Below are positions 52,793-64,000 of a DNA stretch of 64,000 nucleotides, piece by piece. How positions within the stretch are numbered: position 1 is the stretch's first letter; each line of letters starts with the position of its first letter. A program made the position numbers and the translations under genes. The stretch spans positions 1 to 64,000 of the forward strand of contig JAVKKH010000004.1 of assembly GCA_031296405.1 (NCBI GenBank), given 5' to 3'. This stretch comes from Candidatus Tepidifontimicrobium thermophilum (lineage in GTDB: Bacteria; Sysuimicrobiota; Sysuimicrobiia; Sysuimicrobiales; Sysuimicrobiaceae). The notes beneath the pieces are model-generated. The model did not search any database, had not been told where the DNA came from, and saw nothing but the letters and a program-made list of their open reading frames with translations.

Positions 52793-53344
52793 CTACTTCT
52801 TGCCCGCCGCCCGGCCCGCCTTGCCCGGCCGCAGGCGCACCACCTCGTGGGCGTACCGGATCCCCTTCCCCTTGTACGGGTCCGGTGGCCGGACCGCCCG
52901 GACCTTCGCGGCCACCTGGCCAACCAGTTCCTTGTCCGCACCCCGCACCACCACCCGGGTGGGCTGCGGGACCTCGAAGGTGATGCCAGAGGGAGGGTCC
53001 AGCTCCACAGGGTGGGTGTAGCCCACCTGGAGCACGAGCCGGTCGCCCTGCTTGGAGGCCCGGTACCCGGTGCCGTGGATCTCCAGCTCCACCGCGTAGC
53101 CCTCGCTCACGCCCCGGACCATGTTGTTCAGCAGGGCCCGGGTGAGGCCATGAAGGGCGCGGTGGTGCCGGAGATCTGTGGGCCTCCGCACCACCAGCTT
53201 CCCGTCCTGCAGCTCGATCCGCAGGTCGGGGTGGAAGGTGCGCTCCAGCTCGCCCTTGGGCCCCTTCACCCGGACCCGGGAGCCGTCCACCTGCACCTCC
53301 ACGCCCGGCGGCACGGGCACGGGCATCCGACCGATCCGGCTCAT
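52793..53344 (-). CDS. rplF: 50S ribosomal protein L6
   Basis: This 183-aa protein sits at the base of the L7/L12 stalk near the factor site. It has MSRIGRMPVPVPPGVEVQVD, ALHGLTRALLNNMVRGVSEG and the C-terminal DPYKGKGIRYAHEVVRLRPG. A long upstream open frame is non-coding; the ATG at 53344 gives the standard N-terminus. Confidence 0.97.
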   Translation of the reverse strand: MSRIGRMPVPVPPGVEVQVDGSRVRVKGPKGELERTFHPDLRIELQDGKLVVRRPTDLRHHRALHGLTRALLNNMVRGVSEGYAVELEIHGTGYRASKQGDRLVLQVGYTHPVELDPPSGITFEVPQPTRVVVRGADKELVGQVAAKVRAVRPPDPYKGKGIRYAHEVVRLRPGKAGRAAGKK

Positions 53345-53373
53345 AGTCTCGCTCCCCTCCGGGCTCCTTGGCA

Positions 53374-53775
53374 TCACCACACGTAGCACAGGACCTCGCC
53401 GCCCACGCCCAGACGTCGCGCCTGGCGGTCCGTGAGGATTCCCCGGGACGTGGACAGGATGGCGATCCCCAAACCTGCGCGGACCCTGGGGATCTCCTGC
53501 CGCCGGACGTACACCCGCAGGCCGGGCTTGCTGACCCTCCGGATGCCCCGGAGCACCCGGTCCCGCTTGGGGCCGTACTTCAGGGTGATCCTCAGGGTCC
53601 CCTGGGGGCCGTCCTGCACCCAGGTCCAGTCCTGGATGAACCCCTCTTCCTTGAGGATCCGGGCGATCTCCGCCTTCAGCTTGGAGGCGGGGACGCGGAC
53701 CTCGTCGTGGCCCGCCGCGTTGGCGTTCCGGATCCGGGTGAGCATGTCCGCGATGGGGTCCGTGACGGTACCCAT
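53374..53775 (-). CDS. rpsH: 30S ribosomal protein S8
   Basis: This 133-aa central-domain protein has [40 protein letters not shown] and the C-terminal [20 protein letters not shown]. It starts with ATG nine bases after rpsN. S8 often regulates the spc operon, but no leader site is obvious here. Confidence 0.97.
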   Translation of the reverse strand: MGTVTDPIADMLTRIRNANAAGHDEVRVPASKLKAEIARILKEEGFIQDWTWVQDGPQGTLRITLKYGPKRDRVLRGIRRVSKPGLRVYVRRQEIPRVRAGLGIAILSTSRGILTDRQARRLGVGGEVLCYVW

Positions 53776-53784
53776 GCCCTCCTC

Positions 53785-53970
53785 CTACCAGCTGGCCTTG
53801 GTCATCCCGGGGATCTCGCCCCGGTACGCCAGCTCCCGCAGGCAGATCCGGCACAGCCGGAACCGGCGGAACACCGCCCGCGGCCGACCGCAACGCTCGC
53901 AGCGGGTGTACGCCCGCACGCGGAACTTCGGCGGCCGCTTCCACTTCTCCAGCAACGCCTTTTTGGCCAT
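53785..53970 (-). CDS. rpsN: 30S ribosomal protein S14, zinc type (type Z)
   Basis: This 61-aa short S14 carries four zinc cysteines in [11 protein letters not shown] and [17 protein letters not shown]. The longer zinc-free form is absent here. It starts with ATG 20 bases after rplE. S14 type Z is typical of Bacillota, Thermus and Actinomycetota. Confidence 0.97.
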   Translation of the reverse strand: MAKKALLEKWKRPPKFRVRAYTRCERCGRPRAVFRRFRLCRICLRELAYRGEIPGMTKASW

Positions 53971-53990
53971 CGTCCCTCCCTGTTCGGCTT

Positions 53991-54551
53991 CTAGGCAGCC
54001 GCGGACTCGCGCTCCCGGAACGGCATGCCCAGCAGGCGCAGCAGCTCCCGCGCCTCCTCGTCCGTCCGGGCCGTGGTCACGATGGCGATGTCCATGCCGC
54101 GGATTCGGTCCACCTTGTCGTACTCGATCTCCGGGAACACCAGCTGCTCCCGCAGCCCGATGTTAAGGTTCCCGCGCCCGTCCAGCTGGCGCTCCGAGAT
54201 CCCCCGGAAGTCCTTGATCCGGGGCAGGGCCACGTGGATCAGCTTGTCCAGGAACTCGTACATCCGCCGGCCCCGCAGGGTCACGTACACCCCGATGGGA
54301 GCCCCCTTGCGGAGCTTGAAGGCCGCGATGGACTTTCGGGCCCGCGCCACCACCGGCCGCTGGCCCGTGATGGCCTGCAGGTCCTCCACCGCCCGGTCCA
54401 CCTGCCGCGGGTCCTGGGCACCGGCGCCCACCCGCATGTTCACCACTACCTTGACCAGCTTCGGCACCTGCATGGGGTTACGGTACCCGAACCGTTCCCG
54501 CAGGGCCGGCACCACTTCGCGCTCGTACTTTTCCTTCAGGCGTGGCACCAT
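53991..54551 (-). CDS. rplE: 50S ribosomal protein L5
   Basis: This 186-aa 5S rRNA-binding protein has [60 protein letters not shown] and [20 protein letters not shown]. It contacts the P-site tRNA elbow. It starts with ATG 10 bases after rplX. Confidence 0.97.
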   Translation of the reverse strand: MVPRLKEKYEREVVPALRERFGYRNPMQVPKLVKVVVNMRVGAGAQDPRQVDRAVEDLQAITGQRPVVARARKSIAAFKLRKGAPIGVYVTLRGRRMYEFLDKLIHVALPRIKDFRGISERQLDGRGNLNIGLREQLVFPEIEYDKVDRIRGMDIAIVTTARTDEEARELLRLLGMPFRERESAAA

Positions 54552-54561
54552 GGGCGCTCCC

Positions 54562-54906
54562 TCACTTGTCCACTAGTTCGCCCGACCGCTTGGCGTAGCG
54601 GACCCGGCGTCCGTCCCCCAGGACCCGGATCCCCACCCGGGTCCGCTCCTTGGTCTCGGGGTCCACCAGCATGACCTTGGAGACGTGGATGGGGGCCTCC
54701 CGCTGGACGATGCCGCCCTGGGGGTTCTTCGGGGAGGGCTTGGTGTGGCGCTTCACCACGTTCACGCCCTCCACCACCACGCGTCCCGTCTTGGGCAGCA
54801 CCCGCAGGACCTTGCCCCGCTTGCCCCGGTACTTCCCCGAGATGACCACCACCAGGTCTCCCTTCTTCACGTGCATGTGCACCCGCCGCGCTCCCACGAC
54901 CGGCAC
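54562..54906 (-). CDS. rplX: 50S ribosomal protein L24
   Basis: This assembly-initiator protein has the KOW motif [20 protein letters not shown], then [20 protein letters not shown] and [13 protein letters not shown]. The start is uncertain. GTG 54906 (114 aa) has GGAGG eight bases before it, whereas ATG 54876 gives the usual family start MHVKKGD but has no good ribosome site. It lies just after rplN. Confidence 0.93.
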   Translation of the reverse strand: MPVVGARRVHMHVKKGDLVVVISGKYRGKRGKVLRVLPKTGRVVVEGVNVVKRHTKPSPKNPQGGIVQREAPIHVSKVMLVDPETKERTRVGIRVLGDGRRVRYAKRSGELVDK

Positions 54907-54919
54907 CGGCCTCACCTCC

Positions 54920-55288
54920 TCACAGGACCTCCGGGGCCAGGGAGACGATCTTCATGAACTGCCGCTCCCGGAGCTCCCGGGCCACGGGGCCGAAGATGCG
55001 GGTGCCGCGGGGGTTCATCTGCTCGTTGATCAGCACCGCGGCGTTGTCGTCGAACCGGATGTACGACCCGTCCGGACGCCGGATCTCCTTCCGGGTCCGC
55101 ACCACCACCGCCTTCACCACCTCGCCCTTCTTCACAGGGCTGTTGGGGATGGCCTGCTTCACCGTGGCCACCACCACGTCGCCCACCCGGGCGTAGCGGC
55201 GCTTGCTCCCGCCCAGCACCCGGATCACCAGGATCTCGCGGGCGCCCGTGTTGTCCGCCACCTTGAGCCGTGACTCCTGCTGCAGCAT
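54920..55288 (-). CDS. rplN: 50S ribosomal protein L14
   Basis: This 122-aa subunit-interface protein has [60 protein letters not shown] and the C-terminal [19 protein letters not shown]. It lies three bases after rpsQ. Confidence 0.98.
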   Translation of the reverse strand: MLQQESRLKVADNTGAREILVIRVLGGSKRRYARVGDVVVATVKQAIPNSPVKKGEVVKAVVVRTRKEIRRPDGSYIRFDDNAAVLINEQMNPRGTRIFGPVARELRERQFMKIVSLAPEVL

Positions 55289-55291
55289 GGC

Positions 55292-55573
55292 CTAGCCCTC
55301 CACGGGGGCCTCTGCGACGCCCCGTTCCAGGATCTCCACCACCCGCCACCGCTTCTCCCGCGACAGGGGTCGGGTCTCCATGATCCGCACCCGGTCGCCC
55401 ACCCGGCACTCGTTGCGCTCGTCGTGAGCCTTGTACTTCTTGTGCCGCCGCACCGGCTTCTTGTACAGCGGGTGCCGGAAGGTGGACTCCACCCGGACCA
55501 CCACCGTCTTGTCCATCCGGTCGCTGACCACGACCCCCACCAGCTCCTTCCGCTTCGGCGCCCGGTCCGCCAT
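55292..55573 (-). CDS. rpsQ: 30S ribosomal protein S17
   Basis: This 93-aa OB-fold protein binds 16S rRNA helices 7 and 11. It has [40 protein letters not shown] and [20 protein letters not shown]. The ATG at 55573 follows GGGAGGG; an ATG five codons upstream is unlikely. Confidence 0.97.
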   Translation of the reverse strand: MADRAPKRKELVGVVVSDRMDKTVVVRVESTFRHPLYKKPVRRHKKYKAHDERNECRVGDRVRIMETRPLSREKRWRVVEILERGVAEAPVEG

Positions 55574-55584
55574 GCAGCCCTCCC

Positions 55585-55782
55585 TCACACCCGGATCCCG
55601 CGTTCTGCCAGGACGGTCTTCACCCGGGCGATGGCCCGGCGAACCTCCCGCAGCCGGGAGGGGTTCTGGGCCTTGCCCGCGGCGATCTGCATGCGCAGCT
55701 GGAACGCTTCCTGCTCCAGCTCGTCCAGCCGCCGCCGCAGCTCCTCGGGCGTCAGTTCGCGGAGCGCTCGGGCTTTGACCAC
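55585..55782 (-). CDS. rpmC: 50S ribosomal protein L29
   Basis: This 65-aa helical protein near the exit tunnel has [40 protein letters not shown] and [15 protein letters not shown]. It starts with ATG 10 bases after rplP. Its partner L23 is encoded at 58401-58688. Confidence 0.97.
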   Translation of the reverse strand: MVKARALRELTPEELRRRLDELEQEAFQLRMQIAAGKAQNPSRLREVRRAIARVKTVLAERGIRV

Positions 55783-55792
55783 GTCCGTCCTC

Positions 55793-56221
55793 CTACCCCA
55801 CGGATCCGGGAAGCTCTTCCCGCTTGACGAACTGGGTGCGGACCGGCAGCTTGTGGCTGGCCAGGGTCATGGCCTCCCGGGCCACCGCCTCGGTGACCCC
55901 CGCCAGCTCGAACAGCACCCGTCCGGGGCGGACCACCGCCACCCAGTACTCCGGGTTGCCCTTGCCGCTGCCCATCCGGGTCTCCGCGGGTTTCTTGGTC
56001 ACGGGCTTGTCCGGGAAGATGCGGATCCACAGCTTGCCTCCCCGCTTGATGTAGCGGGTGATGGTACGCCGGGCCGCCTCGATCTGAGCCGCGGTGACCC
56101 ACGCGGGGCTGGTGGCCCGAAGCCCGTACTCTCCGAAGGCCAGGGTGGACCCCGCGTAGCTCAGCCCCTTCATCCGACCCCGCTGCTGCTTTCGGTACTT
56201 CACGCGCTTGGGCATCAGCAT
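55793..56221 (-). CDS. rplP: 50S ribosomal protein L16
   Basis: This 142-aa protein near the A-site tRNA has [60 protein letters not shown] and [20 protein letters not shown]. The start is ATG CTG ATG; either ATG could be used. The hydroxylated Arg region RMGSGKG is intact. Confidence 0.97.
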   Translation of the reverse strand: MLMPKRVKYRKQQRGRMKGLSYAGSTLAFGEYGLRATSPAWVTAAQIEAARRTITRYIKRGGKLWIRIFPDKPVTKKPAETRMGSGKGNPEYWVAVVRPGRVLFELAGVTEAVAREAMTLASHKLPVRTQFVKREELPGSVG

Positions 56222-56236
56222 GGCGCCTGCCTCCTG

Positions 56237-56899
56237 TCACCGGGCCCGCACCACGGGGCGCGCCTCGCGCTTCTCGGGGAACACGTCGCCCCGGTAGATC
56301 CACACCTTCACGCCGATGCGGCCGTAGGTGGTGAGCGCCTCTGCGACCCCGAAGTCGATGTCCGCCCGCAGGGTGTGCAGGGGGACGCGGCCCTCCCGGT
56401 ACCACTCGTAGCGCGCGATCTCCGCGCCCGCCAGGCGTCCCGAGCAGGAGATGCGGATGCCCTTCGCTCCGGCCCGCAGGGTCCGCTGGACCGCCTGCTT
56501 CATGGCCCGTCGGTGGGCCACCCGACGCTCCAGCTGCTGGGCCACGTTCTCCGCCACCAGCTGGGCCTCCAGGTCTGGGCGCCGGATCTCCTGCACGTTC
56601 AGCTGGACCTCCTTGCCCGTCAGCTCCGCCAGCTCCTTCCGGAGGGCGTCGATCCCGGTGCCTCCCCGTCCGATGATGATTCCCGGCCGGGCGGCGTGGA
56701 CGGTGATCTTGACCACCTTGGACTGCCGCTCGATCTCGATCCGCGGGATCCCGGCCCGGTACAGCTTCTCCTTGATGTACTTGCGGATCCGCAGGTCCTC
56801 GTGGAGGTAGTCCGCGAAGTGCTTGTCGCTGTACCAGCGGGACTCCCAGTCCCGGATGATCCCGATCCGCAGCCCCACGGGGTGGACCTTCTGTCCCAC
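56237..56899 (-). CDS. rpsC: 30S ribosomal protein S3
   Basis: This 220-aa protein lines the mRNA entry channel. It has [20 protein letters not shown], the KH motif [20 protein letters not shown] and the C-terminal [20 protein letters not shown]. The start is GTG 56899 behind GGGAGG; upstream open sequence is non-coding. It is typical in length. Confidence 0.97.
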   Translation of the reverse strand: MGQKVHPVGLRIGIIRDWESRWYSDKHFADYLHEDLRIRKYIKEKLYRAGIPRIEIERQSKVVKITVHAARPGIIIGRGGTGIDALRKELAELTGKEVQLNVQEIRRPDLEAQLVAENVAQQLERRVAHRRAMKQAVQRTLRAGAKGIRISCSGRLAGAEIARYEWYREGRVPLHTLRADIDFGVAEALTTYGRIGVKVWIYRGDVFPEKREARPVVRAR

Positions 56900-56910
56900 G
56901 CAACACCTCC

Positions 56911-57255
56911 CTACTCGCGCTCCGCCACTACCACGGTCACGTGGCAGTTGCGCCGGGTCATGACGTCCGCCCGGCCCCGCGCCCGGGGAACCAAGCGCTT
57001 CCACATGCCCCCTCCGGGACCCCGGTCCACCGCGATGCGGGCCACCACGAGGGTGGAGCGGTCCAGCTCCAGGTTGTGCTCCGCGTTGGCCACGGCCGAC
57101 CGGACCACCTTCTCCACCACCCGGGCCGCGCGGTGGGGCATGGCCCGCAGCAGCGCCAGGGCCTCGTCCACCGACCGCCCCCGGACCACGTCCGCCACCC
57201 GCCGTACCTTCCACGGCGACATCCGAATGTACCGGGCCACCGCCCGCGCCTCCAT
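56911..57255 (-). CDS. rplV: 50S ribosomal protein L22
   Basis: This 114-aa protein has a long beta hairpin in the exit tunnel. It shows [40 protein letters not shown] and [20 protein letters not shown] at the tunnel-loop end. The ATG at 57255 gives the normal length. Confidence 0.97.
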   Translation of the reverse strand: MEARAVARYIRMSPWKVRRVADVVRGRSVDEALALLRAMPHRAARVVEKVVRSAVANAEHNLELDRSTLVVARIAVDRGPGGGMWKRLVPRARGRADVMTRRNCHVTVVVAERE

Positions 57256-57266
57256 CTCCGTCCTCC

Positions 57267-57554
57267 CTAGCCCTTCACGCTGGTGGTCCGCTCGGACGAG
57301 CCCCCGTGGCCCCGGAAGGTCCGGGTCGGCACGAACTCCCCCAGCTTGTGGCCCACCATGGACTCGGTGACGTACACGGGCACGTGCTTGCGTCCGTCGT
57401 ACACCGCGATGGTGTGGCCCACGAACTCGGGTAGGATGGTGGACCGCCGGGACCACGTCCGGATCACCCGCTTCTCCCGGCGCTGGTTCAGCTCCCGGAT
57501 CTTCCGCAGCAGCGGCTCGTCCACGAACGGACCCTTCTTCGTCGAACGCCCCAT
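57267..57554 (-). CDS. rpsS: 30S ribosomal protein S19
   Basis: This 95-aa head protein has [40 protein letters not shown] and [20 protein letters not shown]. It contacts S13 and the A-site tRNA. The ATG at 57554 lies eight bases after rplB. Confidence 0.97.
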   Translation of the reverse strand: MGRSTKKGPFVDEPLLRKIRELNQRREKRVIRTWSRRSTILPEFVGHTIAVYDGRKHVPVYVTESMVGHKLGEFVPTRTFRGHGGSSERTTSVKG

Positions 57555-57562
57555 ACGGTGCC

Positions 57563-58390
57563 TCACTTCCGCCGTTTGATGATATCCTTGTCGGACCGCT
57601 TCCTCGGCTTGCGGGTCTTCTTGCCCAGGGTGGGTTTGCCCCACGGCGACACGGGGCTGGGCATGCCGATGGGCGAACGACCCTCGCCGCCCCCGTGGGG
57701 GTGGCTGCGGGGGTCCTGGGCCACACCCCGGACCGTGGGCCGGATCCCCAGCCACCGCTTGCGGCCCGCCTTCCCCAGCTTGATGGCCTCGTGCTCCACG
57801 TTGCCCACCTGGCCCACGGTGGCCTTGCACCTCAGGGGGACGCGCCGGACCTCGCCCGAGGGCAGCCGCAGCTGGGCGTACTCCCCCTCCTTGGCCATGA
57901 TCTGCGCCGCGGTCCCCGCAGCCCGGACCAGCTGGCCGCCGTGGCCCGGCTGCAGCTCCACGTTGTGCACCAGGGTCCCCACGGGGATCTTCTCCAGGGG
58001 CAAGGCGTTGCCCGGCTTGATCTCCGCCTCGGGCCCGGAGGTCACCACGTCTCCCACCTGCAGACCCACAGGCGCCAGGATGTAGCGTTTCTCCCCGTCC
58101 GCGTAGTGCAGCAGGGCGATGCGGGCGGACCGGTTGGGGTCGTACTCGATGGCTGCCACCCGCGCAGGCACGCCGTCCTTGTCCCGTTTGAAGTCCACGA
58201 TCCGGTACAGCCGCTTGTGCCCACCCCCCCGGTGGCGGGTGGTGATCCGTCCCTGGTTGTTCCGGCCCGCGTGGCGGTGCAGGGACACCACCAGGGACTT
58301 CTCCGGCTCGGACCGGGTGATCTCCTGGAAGGTGTACCCGGTGGCGAAGCGCCGGCCCGGCGTGGTCGGTTTGAACCGCTTGATCCCCAT
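57563..58390 (-). CDS. rplB: 50S ribosomal protein L2
   Basis: This 275-aa protein is essential for subunit joining and the peptidyl-transferase centre. It has [40 protein letters not shown] and the C-terminal [20 protein letters not shown] with the conserved His. The start is ATG 58390, six bases after GGAGG, not the GTG two codons earlier. Codon use strongly prefers C- and G-ending codons such as GCC and ACC. Confidence 0.98.
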   Translation of the reverse strand: MGIKRFKPTTPGRRFATGYTFQEITRSEPEKSLVVSLHRHAGRNNQGRITTRHRGGGHKRLYRIVDFKRDKDGVPARVAAIEYDPNRSARIALLHYADGEKRYILAPVGLQVGDVVTSGPEAEIKPGNALPLEKIPVGTLVHNVELQPGHGGQLVRAAGTAAQIMAKEGEYAQLRLPSGEVRRVPLRCKATVGQVGNVEHEAIKLGKAGRKRWLGIRPTVRGVAQDPRSHPHGGGEGRSPIGMPSPVSPWGKPTLGKKTRKPRKRSDKDIIKRRK

Positions 58391-58400
58391 GGGCACCCTC

Positions 58401-58688
58401 CTACAGCAGCTTCTCCAGGTCGATCTTCTGACCCGGAGCCAGGGTCACCACCGCCTTCTTCCGGTCGGGGGTACGGTAGGTGTGCCGGCCCCGGCGCTTG
58501 GTCTTGCCCGGGACGTTCAGGGTGTTCACCTTCACCACCCGGACGCCGAACAGCCGCTCCACCGCCTCGCGGATCTCGGGCTTGGTGGCGTCCCGCGCCA
58601 CCTCAAAGGTGTACTTGCCGGCCTCCGCGCCCCGCATGGACTTCTCCGTGATCACCGCCCGGCGCAGGACGTCGCGGTGGCCCCTCAC
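58401..58688 (-). CDS. rplW: 50S ribosomal protein L23
   Basis: This 95-aa protein at the exit-tunnel rim docks trigger factor and SRP. It has [40 protein letters not shown] and [20 protein letters not shown]. The GTG start at 58688 overlaps the rplD stop in a GTGA. Confidence 0.97.
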   Translation of the reverse strand: MRGHRDVLRRAVITEKSMRGAEAGKYTFEVARDATKPEIREAVERLFGVRVVKVNTLNVPGKTKRRGRHTYRTPDRKKAVVTLAPGQKIDLEKLL

Positions 58689-59311
58689 GCCAGCACCTCC
58701 TCCACCGCACCCAGAGCGTCCCGGCTCACCACGATGCGATCCGCCCACAGCAGGTCCGCCACGTTCAGGGTGTTGGGGGTGAGCACCGCCACCCGGGGCA
58801 GGTTGCGGGCCGCCCGGCCCACGAGCGGGCCTTCCGAGCCCGCCAGGAGAACCACCCGCTGGTCCTCGAGGTCCAGCTTCCGCAGGAAAGCGGCCACCTC
58901 CCGAGTGCGGCCTTCCTGCACCCCGAACCCTTCCACCACCACCAGGCGGCCGGTCTGCGCCGCGTCCGACAGGACTGACCGCAGCGCCAGGCGGCGCATC
59001 GCCTTGGGCAGCCGCTGGCTGTAGTCGCGGGGCTTGGGTCCGAAGGCCACGCCCCCTCCCACGAAGATGGGAGCTCGGATGTCGCCGTGCCGGGCGCGGC
59101 CGGTACCTTTCTGCCGCCAGATCTTCCGGGTGCTCCCCTCCACCTCACCGCGGGTCTTGGTGGACGCGGTCCCCTTGCGGGCGTTCGCGTGCTGGGCCAC
59201 CAGGGCCTGGTGCACCACGGCCGCGTGGGGCCGGATCCCGAACACCTCCTCGGGGAGGTCCACCTCACCCGCTGGCTCTCCCGTGGCGCTGAACACGGCT
59301 ACCTTCGGCAT
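58685..59311 (-). CDS. rplD: 50S ribosomal protein L4
   Basis: This 208-aa protein has a tunnel loop in [20 protein letters not shown] and [20 protein letters not shown]. The second half includes [21 protein letters not shown] start at ATG 59311 behind GGAGGG; a GTG nine codons earlier is less likely. In enterobacteria L4 regulates the S10 operon, but no leader for that is evident here. Confidence 0.97.
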   Translation of the reverse strand: MPKVAVFSATGEPAGEVDLPEEVFGIRPHAAVVHQALVAQHANARKGTASTKTRGEVEGSTRKIWRQKGTGRARHGDIRAPIFVGGGVAFGPKPRDYSQRLPKAMRRLALRSVLSDAAQTGRLVVVEGFGVQEGRTREVAAFLRKLDLEDQRVVLLAGSEGPLVGRAARNLPRVAVLTPNTLNVADLLWADRIVVSRDALGAVEEVLA

Positions 59312-59347
59312 CCCGTCCCTCCACACCGCGTGGACCATCCGACGTCC

Positions 59348-59968
59348 CTAGTCCATCCTGCGGACCATCACCAGCCCGCCCCGGGGGCCGGGGATCGCGC
59401 CGCGGATGAGGAGCAGGTGTCGCTCCGGGTCCACCCGGACCACCCGCAGCCCGCGGATGGTGACCCGCTCCCCCCCCATGCGCCCCGGCATGCGCTTGCC
59501 CTTCCACACGCGGCCGACGCCGGAGGTCCCCAGGGATCCCACGGCCCGGTGCATGAGCGATACGCCGTGGGAGTCCGCCTGTCCGCCGAACCCGTGGCGC
59601 TTCATGGCGCCCGCGAACCCCTTGCCCTTGCTGGTCCCCGTCACCGCCACCCGGTCCCCTTCCCGGAAGACCGTAACGGAGATCTCCTGGCCCACCTGGT
59701 AGTCCTCGCCCTCCGGGAGCCGAACCTCCCGGATCACCCGCCGCGGCGAGACGCCCGCGCGGCGGAACACGCCCCGCAGGGGGCGGTTCACCCGGCGCTC
59801 GGGCACCTCCTCGAACCCCAGCTGGACCGCCCGGTAACCGTCCCGCTCGGGAGTGCGCACCCCCACCACCACGTTGGGCTGTGCCTCCACCAGGGTCACC
59901 GGCACCAGGTTGCCCTGGGCGTCGAACACCTGCGTCATCCCCACCTTCCGTCCCAGGATCGCCGCCAT
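59348..59968 (-). CDS. rplC: 50S ribosomal protein L3
   Basis: This 206-aa protein nucleates 50S assembly. It has [40 protein letters not shown] and the loop reaching the peptidyl-transferase centre, [20 protein letters not shown]. The ATG at 59968 follows GGAGGG; an overlapping GTG three bases upstream is less likely. Confidence 0.97.
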   Translation of the reverse strand: MAAILGRKVGMTQVFDAQGNLVPVTLVEAQPNVVVGVRTPERDGYRAVQLGFEEVPERRVNRPLRGVFRRAGVSPRRVIREVRLPEGEDYQVGQEISVTVFREGDRVAVTGTSKGKGFAGAMKRHGFGGQADSHGVSLMHRAVGSLGTSGVGRVWKGKRMPGRMGGERVTIRGLRVVRVDPERHLLLIRGAIPGPRGGLVMVRRMD

Positions 59969-59994
59969 CACACTCCCTCCCTCGGAGGGTCCGC

Positions 59995-60300
59995 CTACAG
60001 CTTGATCTCGATGTCCACACCTGCCGGAAGATCCAGGGTCATCAGGGAGTCCACGGTCTTCTGGGTCGGCTCCAGGATGTCGATCAGCCGCTTGTGGGTC
60101 AGGATCTGGAAGTGCTCCATGGACTCCTTGTCGATGTGCGGACCCCGGATCACGCAGTAGACGCTCCGGTCCGTGGGCAGCGGGATGGGCCCCCGGATGC
60201 GCGCCCCGCTCCGGCGGGCAGCCTCCACCAGGGTGGCCGCGGACTGGTCCAGCAGCCGGTGGTCGTACGCCTTCAGTTTGATGCGGATCCGCTGCGCCAC
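59995..60300 (-). CDS. rpsJ: 30S ribosomal protein S10
   Basis: This 101-aa protein, also NusE in antitermination, has [40 protein letters not shown] and [20 protein letters not shown]. It heads the S10 block and follows tuf by 13 bases. Confidence 0.98.
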   Translation of the reverse strand: MAQRIRIKLKAYDHRLLDQSAATLVEAARRSGARIRGPIPLPTDRSVYCVIRGPHIDKESMEHFQILTHKRLIDILEPTQKTVDSLMTLDLPAGVDIEIKL

Positions 60301-60313
60301 GGCCTCCTCCCGT

Positions 60314-61531
<1,218 letters not shown>

Positions 61532-61561
61532 TCTCCTCGCCCCCTCCGCGCAGGGTTTTTC

Positions 61562-63649
61562 CTAGGTCCGGGCCACCGCGAGCCGGCCCTTGAGGACCTC
61601 CTCGGCTACGGCCGCGGGGACCTCCTCGTAGTGGGAGAACTCCATAGTGTACACCGCCCGTCCCTGGGTCCGCGACCGCAGGTCCGTGGCGTACCCGAAC
61701 ATCTCTGCCAGCGGCACCAGGGCCGTGATCACCCGCAACCCCTGCCGCTGCTCCATGGCCTGGATCCGGCCCCGGCGGGCGTTCAGGTCCGCCAGCACGT
61801 CGCCCATGTAGGCCTCCGGGGTGGTCACCTCCACTTTCATCACGGGCTCCAGGAGGACGGGCTTGGCCTTCCGGGCCGCATCCTTGAACGCCAGGGAGCC
61901 CGCGATCTTGAAGGCCAGCTCCGAGGAGTCCACCTCGTGGTAGGAGCCGTCCACCAGGGTCACCCGCACGTCCACCACGGGGTACCCGGCCAGGACCCCA
62001 GACTCCATAGCTTCCCGGACCCCGTCCTCCACGGGCTTGATGAACTCCCTGGGGATCACCCCGCCGGTGATCCGGTCCACGAACTCGAACCCGCTGCCCC
62101 GGGGCAGGGGCTCGATCTCCACCACCGCGTGGCCGTACTGGCCCCGGCCGCCCGTCTGCCGGATGAAGCGCCCCTCTCCCCGGGCCGGCTGCCGGATGGT
62201 CTCCTTGTACGCCACCTGGGGCCGGCCCACGTGGGCCTCCACCTTGAACTCGCGCACCAGCCGGTCGGTGATGATCTCCAGGTGCAGCTCCCCCATCCCC
62301 GCGATGAGGGTCTGCCCGGTCTCCGGATCGAACCGCACCCGGAAGGACGGATCCTCCTCCGCCAGTTTGGCCAGGGCCGCGGTCAGCTTGTCGGAATCCG
62401 CCTTGGTCTTCGGCTCCACCGCCACCGAGATCACGGGCTCCGGGAACTGGATGGGCTCCAGCACGAGAGGGGCTGCCTCGTCACACAGGGTGTCCCCCGT
62501 GGTGGTCTCCCGCAGCCCCACTGCGGCCACCACGTTCCCCGCGGTAGCCTCCGGAATGTCCTCCCGGTGGTTCGCGTGCATCAGCAGGATCCGGCTGACG
62601 CGCTCCCGCACGCCGCGGGTGGCGTTGAAAACATAGGACCCGGCGCGCAGGGTGCCCGAGTACACGCGGAAGTAGGTGAGCTTGCCCACGTAGGGGTCGG
62701 TCATGATCTTGAAGGCCAGGGCGCAGAAGGGCGCCTGCTCGTCCACCGGCCGCTCCTCCACCTCTCCGGTCCTGGGGTGGGTCCCGCGGACGGCTCCGAT
62801 GTCCAGGGGGGAGGGGAGGTAGTCCACCACCGCGTCCAGCAGCGGCTGCACTCCCTTGTTCCGGAAGGACGATCCTGCCAGAACCGGTACCAGCCTGCCC
62901 GACAGGGTCCCCTTCCGAATGGCCCGCCGCAGGTCTGCCTCCGGGACCGGCTGGCCCTCCAGGTACCGCAGCATCACCGCGTCGTCGCACTCCGCGGCCG
63001 CCTCCAGGAGCCGCTCCCGGTAAGCGTCCACCAGGTCCTGGATCTCCGGCGGGATGGCCGTCTCGCTGGAGCGGGTTCCCAGGTCGTCCAGGTACAGGAT
63101 GGACTTCATCCGCACCAGGTCCACCACGCCCTGGAAGGACTCCTCCGAGCCCACCGGGAGCTGCACGGGGACCGCGGGCGCCCCCAGGCGCTCCCGCACC
63201 ATGTCCACCACGCGGAGGAAGTCCGCGCCCACCCGGTCCATCTTGTTCACGTACAGGATCCGGGGCACCCGGTACCGGTCCGCCTGCCGCCAGACCGTCT
63301 CCGACTGGGGCTGGACGCCCTCCACGGCGCTCAGGATCACCACCGCACCGTCCAGCACCCGCAGGGACCGCTCCACCTCGATGGTGAAGTCCACGTGGCC
63401 CGGGGTATCGATGATGTTGATCCGGTGGTCCCGCCAGAAGCACGTGGTGGCCGCGGAGGTGATGGTGATCCCTCGCTCCCGCTCCTGGACCATCCAGTCC
63501 ATGGTGGCGGAGCCCTCGTCCACCTCCCCGAGCCGGTGCACGCGCCCGGTGTAGAAGAGGATGCGCTCGGTGGTAGTCGTCTTGCCCGCGTCGATGTGGG
63601 CGACGATCCCGATGTTCCGAATCCGCTCCAGCGGTACCCTCACGGCCAA
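61562..63649 (-). CDS. fusA: Elongation factor G
   Basis: This 695-aa GTPase drives translocation. It has [20 protein letters not shown], the switch region [36 protein letters not shown] and [17 protein letters not shown]; domain IV includes [20 protein letters not shown]. The TTG start at 63649 has GGAGG eight bases before it; GTG 63643 is a possible alternative. It stands in the str operon between rpsG and tuf with normal high-GC codon use. Confidence 0.97.
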   Translation of the reverse strand: MAVRVPLERIRNIGIVAHIDAGKTTTTERILFYTGRVHRLGEVDEGSATMDWMVQERERGITITSAATTCFWRDHRINIIDTPGHVDFTIEVERSLRVLDGAVVILSAVEGVQPQSETVWRQADRYRVPRILYVNKMDRVGADFLRVVDMVRERLGAPAVPVQLPVGSEESFQGVVDLVRMKSILYLDDLGTRSSETAIPPEIQDLVDAYRERLLEAAAECDDAVMLRYLEGQPVPEADLRRAIRKGTLSGRLVPVLAGSSFRNKGVQPLLDAVVDYLPSPLDIGAVRGTHPRTGEVEERPVDEQAPFCALAFKIMTDPYVGKLTYFRVYSGTLRAGSYVFNATRGVRERVSRILLMHANHREDIPEATAGNVVAAVGLRETTTGDTLCDEAAPLVLEPIQFPEPVISVAVEPKTKADSDKLTAALAKLAEEDPSFRVRFDPETGQTLIAGMGELHLEIITDRLVREFKVEAHVGRPQVAYKETIRQPARGEGRFIRQTGGRGQYGHAVVEIEPLPRGSGFEFVDRITGGVIPREFIKPVEDGVREAMESGVLAGYPVVDVRVTLVDGSYHEVDSSELAFKIAGSLAFKDAARKAKPVLLEPVMKVEVTTPEAYMGDVLADLNARRGRIQAMEQRQGLRVITALVPLAEMFGYATDLRSRTQGRAVYTMEFSHYEEVPAAVAEEVLKGRLAVART

Positions 63650-63670
63650 CGCCGACCTCCCGACACCGGA

Positions 63671-64000
63671 CTACCAGCGGTAGTGGGCGAAGGCCTTGTT
63701 GGCCTCCGCCATCCGGTGTACCTCCTCCTTCCGCTTCACCGCACCGCCCTGCCCCTGGGCGGCATCCAGGATCTCCCGGGTGAGTTTCTCCACCATGCCG
63801 CGCTCCGGCCGCTGCCGCGCGTACTCCACCAGCCACCGGATCCCCAGAGACACCCGACGCTCCGGCCGGACCTCGACGGGCACCTGGTAGTTCGCCCCAC
63901 CCACCCGCCGCGGCTTCACCTCCAGCAGCGGCATCACGTTCTGCAGCGCCTTCTCCAGCACCTGTACCGCGGGCTGGCCGGTCCGCTGCTCCACGTTCCG
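63671..64000 (-). CDS. rpsG: 30S ribosomal protein S7 (partial, 5' end outside window)
   Basis: The last 109 codons of S7 are present and the frame is open to the window edge at 64000. Conserved segments are [40 protein letters not shown] and [13 protein letters not shown] at the C-terminus. S7 organises the 30S head. It continues as rpsG-fusA-tuf, so rpsL is expected just beyond the window. Confidence 0.97.
   Translation of the reverse strand, partial: RNVEQRTGQPAVQVLEKALQNVMPLLEVKPRRVGGANYQVPVEVRPERRVSLGIRWLVEYARQRPERGMVEKLTREILDAAQGQGGAVKRKEEVHRMAEANKAFAHYRW

Overview
The window is high-GC bacterial chromosome, packed with genes and almost entirely transcribed from the minus strand. There are no insertion sequences, phage genes or CRISPR arrays, and no gene-free stretch over 300 bases. 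The gene set suggests a monoderm or Bacillota-like thermophile lineage: SpoVS, IreB, CsaB with DUF5693 and a WecG/TagA protein, hpf-secA-prfB, and ecfA1-ecfA2-ecfT-truA behind rplQ. Zinc-type S4, S14 and L36 and group-4-like NADH dehydrogenase subunits are also present. Thermaerobacter/Limnochordia-type Bacillota, Sysuimicrobiota (CSP1-3) or Armatimonadota relatives are possible; the sequence alone does not settle it.

Layout from left to right. 1-94 holds the end of a plus-strand gene, stopped by a perfect hairpin. 139-7250 is a peptide-type ABC importer (substrate-binding protein, OppB, C, D, F and a 64-aa membrane protein). The binding protein appears circularly permuted, and OppC carries a large extra external domain. 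7299-10943 holds an ACT-repeat protein, a PflX-type radical SAM enzyme, a bacterial eRF1-like (baeRF/Vms1-like) protein with a GAQ loop, and a zinc alcohol dehydrogenase. 10960-14838 is a Bat-type operon (MoxR, DUF58, two VWA proteins) behind a clear sigma-70 promoter. 14930-19352 is a sugar-type ABC importer with a Tat-exported binding protein and a strong hairpin after the binding-protein gene. 19501-22571 holds tRNA-Glu(CTC), tRNA-Gln(CTG), gltX, prs and spoVS. 22632-26463 is a cell-surface cluster (WecG/TagA, CsaB, DUF5693). 26509-33659 holds prfB with its programmed frameshift, secA, a DUF3048 lipoprotein, hpf, and an amino-acid permease and binding protein without an ATPase.

33756-36424 is the only substantial plus-strand region: a DUF402 protein and a tandem pair of 191-aa exported paralogues, with a minus-strand hydroxyacid dehydrogenase between them. 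36430-39286 carries nuoB-nuoD-nuoI-nuoC without the other complex I genes. 39359-42584 holds an aberrant MurA, IreB, a menaquinone methyltransferase, a CAU-anticodon tRNA and truA.

42589-64000 is the str-S10-spc-alpha ribosomal supercluster in classical order, from rpsG (cut by the window edge) through fusA, tuf and the ribosomal proteins, secY, adk, map, infA and rpoA to rplQ and the ECF transporter module. Neighbouring genes are repeatedly joined by four-base GTGA, ATGA or TTGA stop/start overlaps, which points to translational coupling.

Most of the window is conserved housekeeping. I see no convincing wholly new multi-gene system. The best leads are the permuted binding protein with its modified OppC, a MurA lacking both the usual Cys and Lys, the GAQ-loop baeRF cluster, the partial NuoBDIC module, a structured leader before rpsD, and a tuf gene whose codon use is unlike its neighbours.
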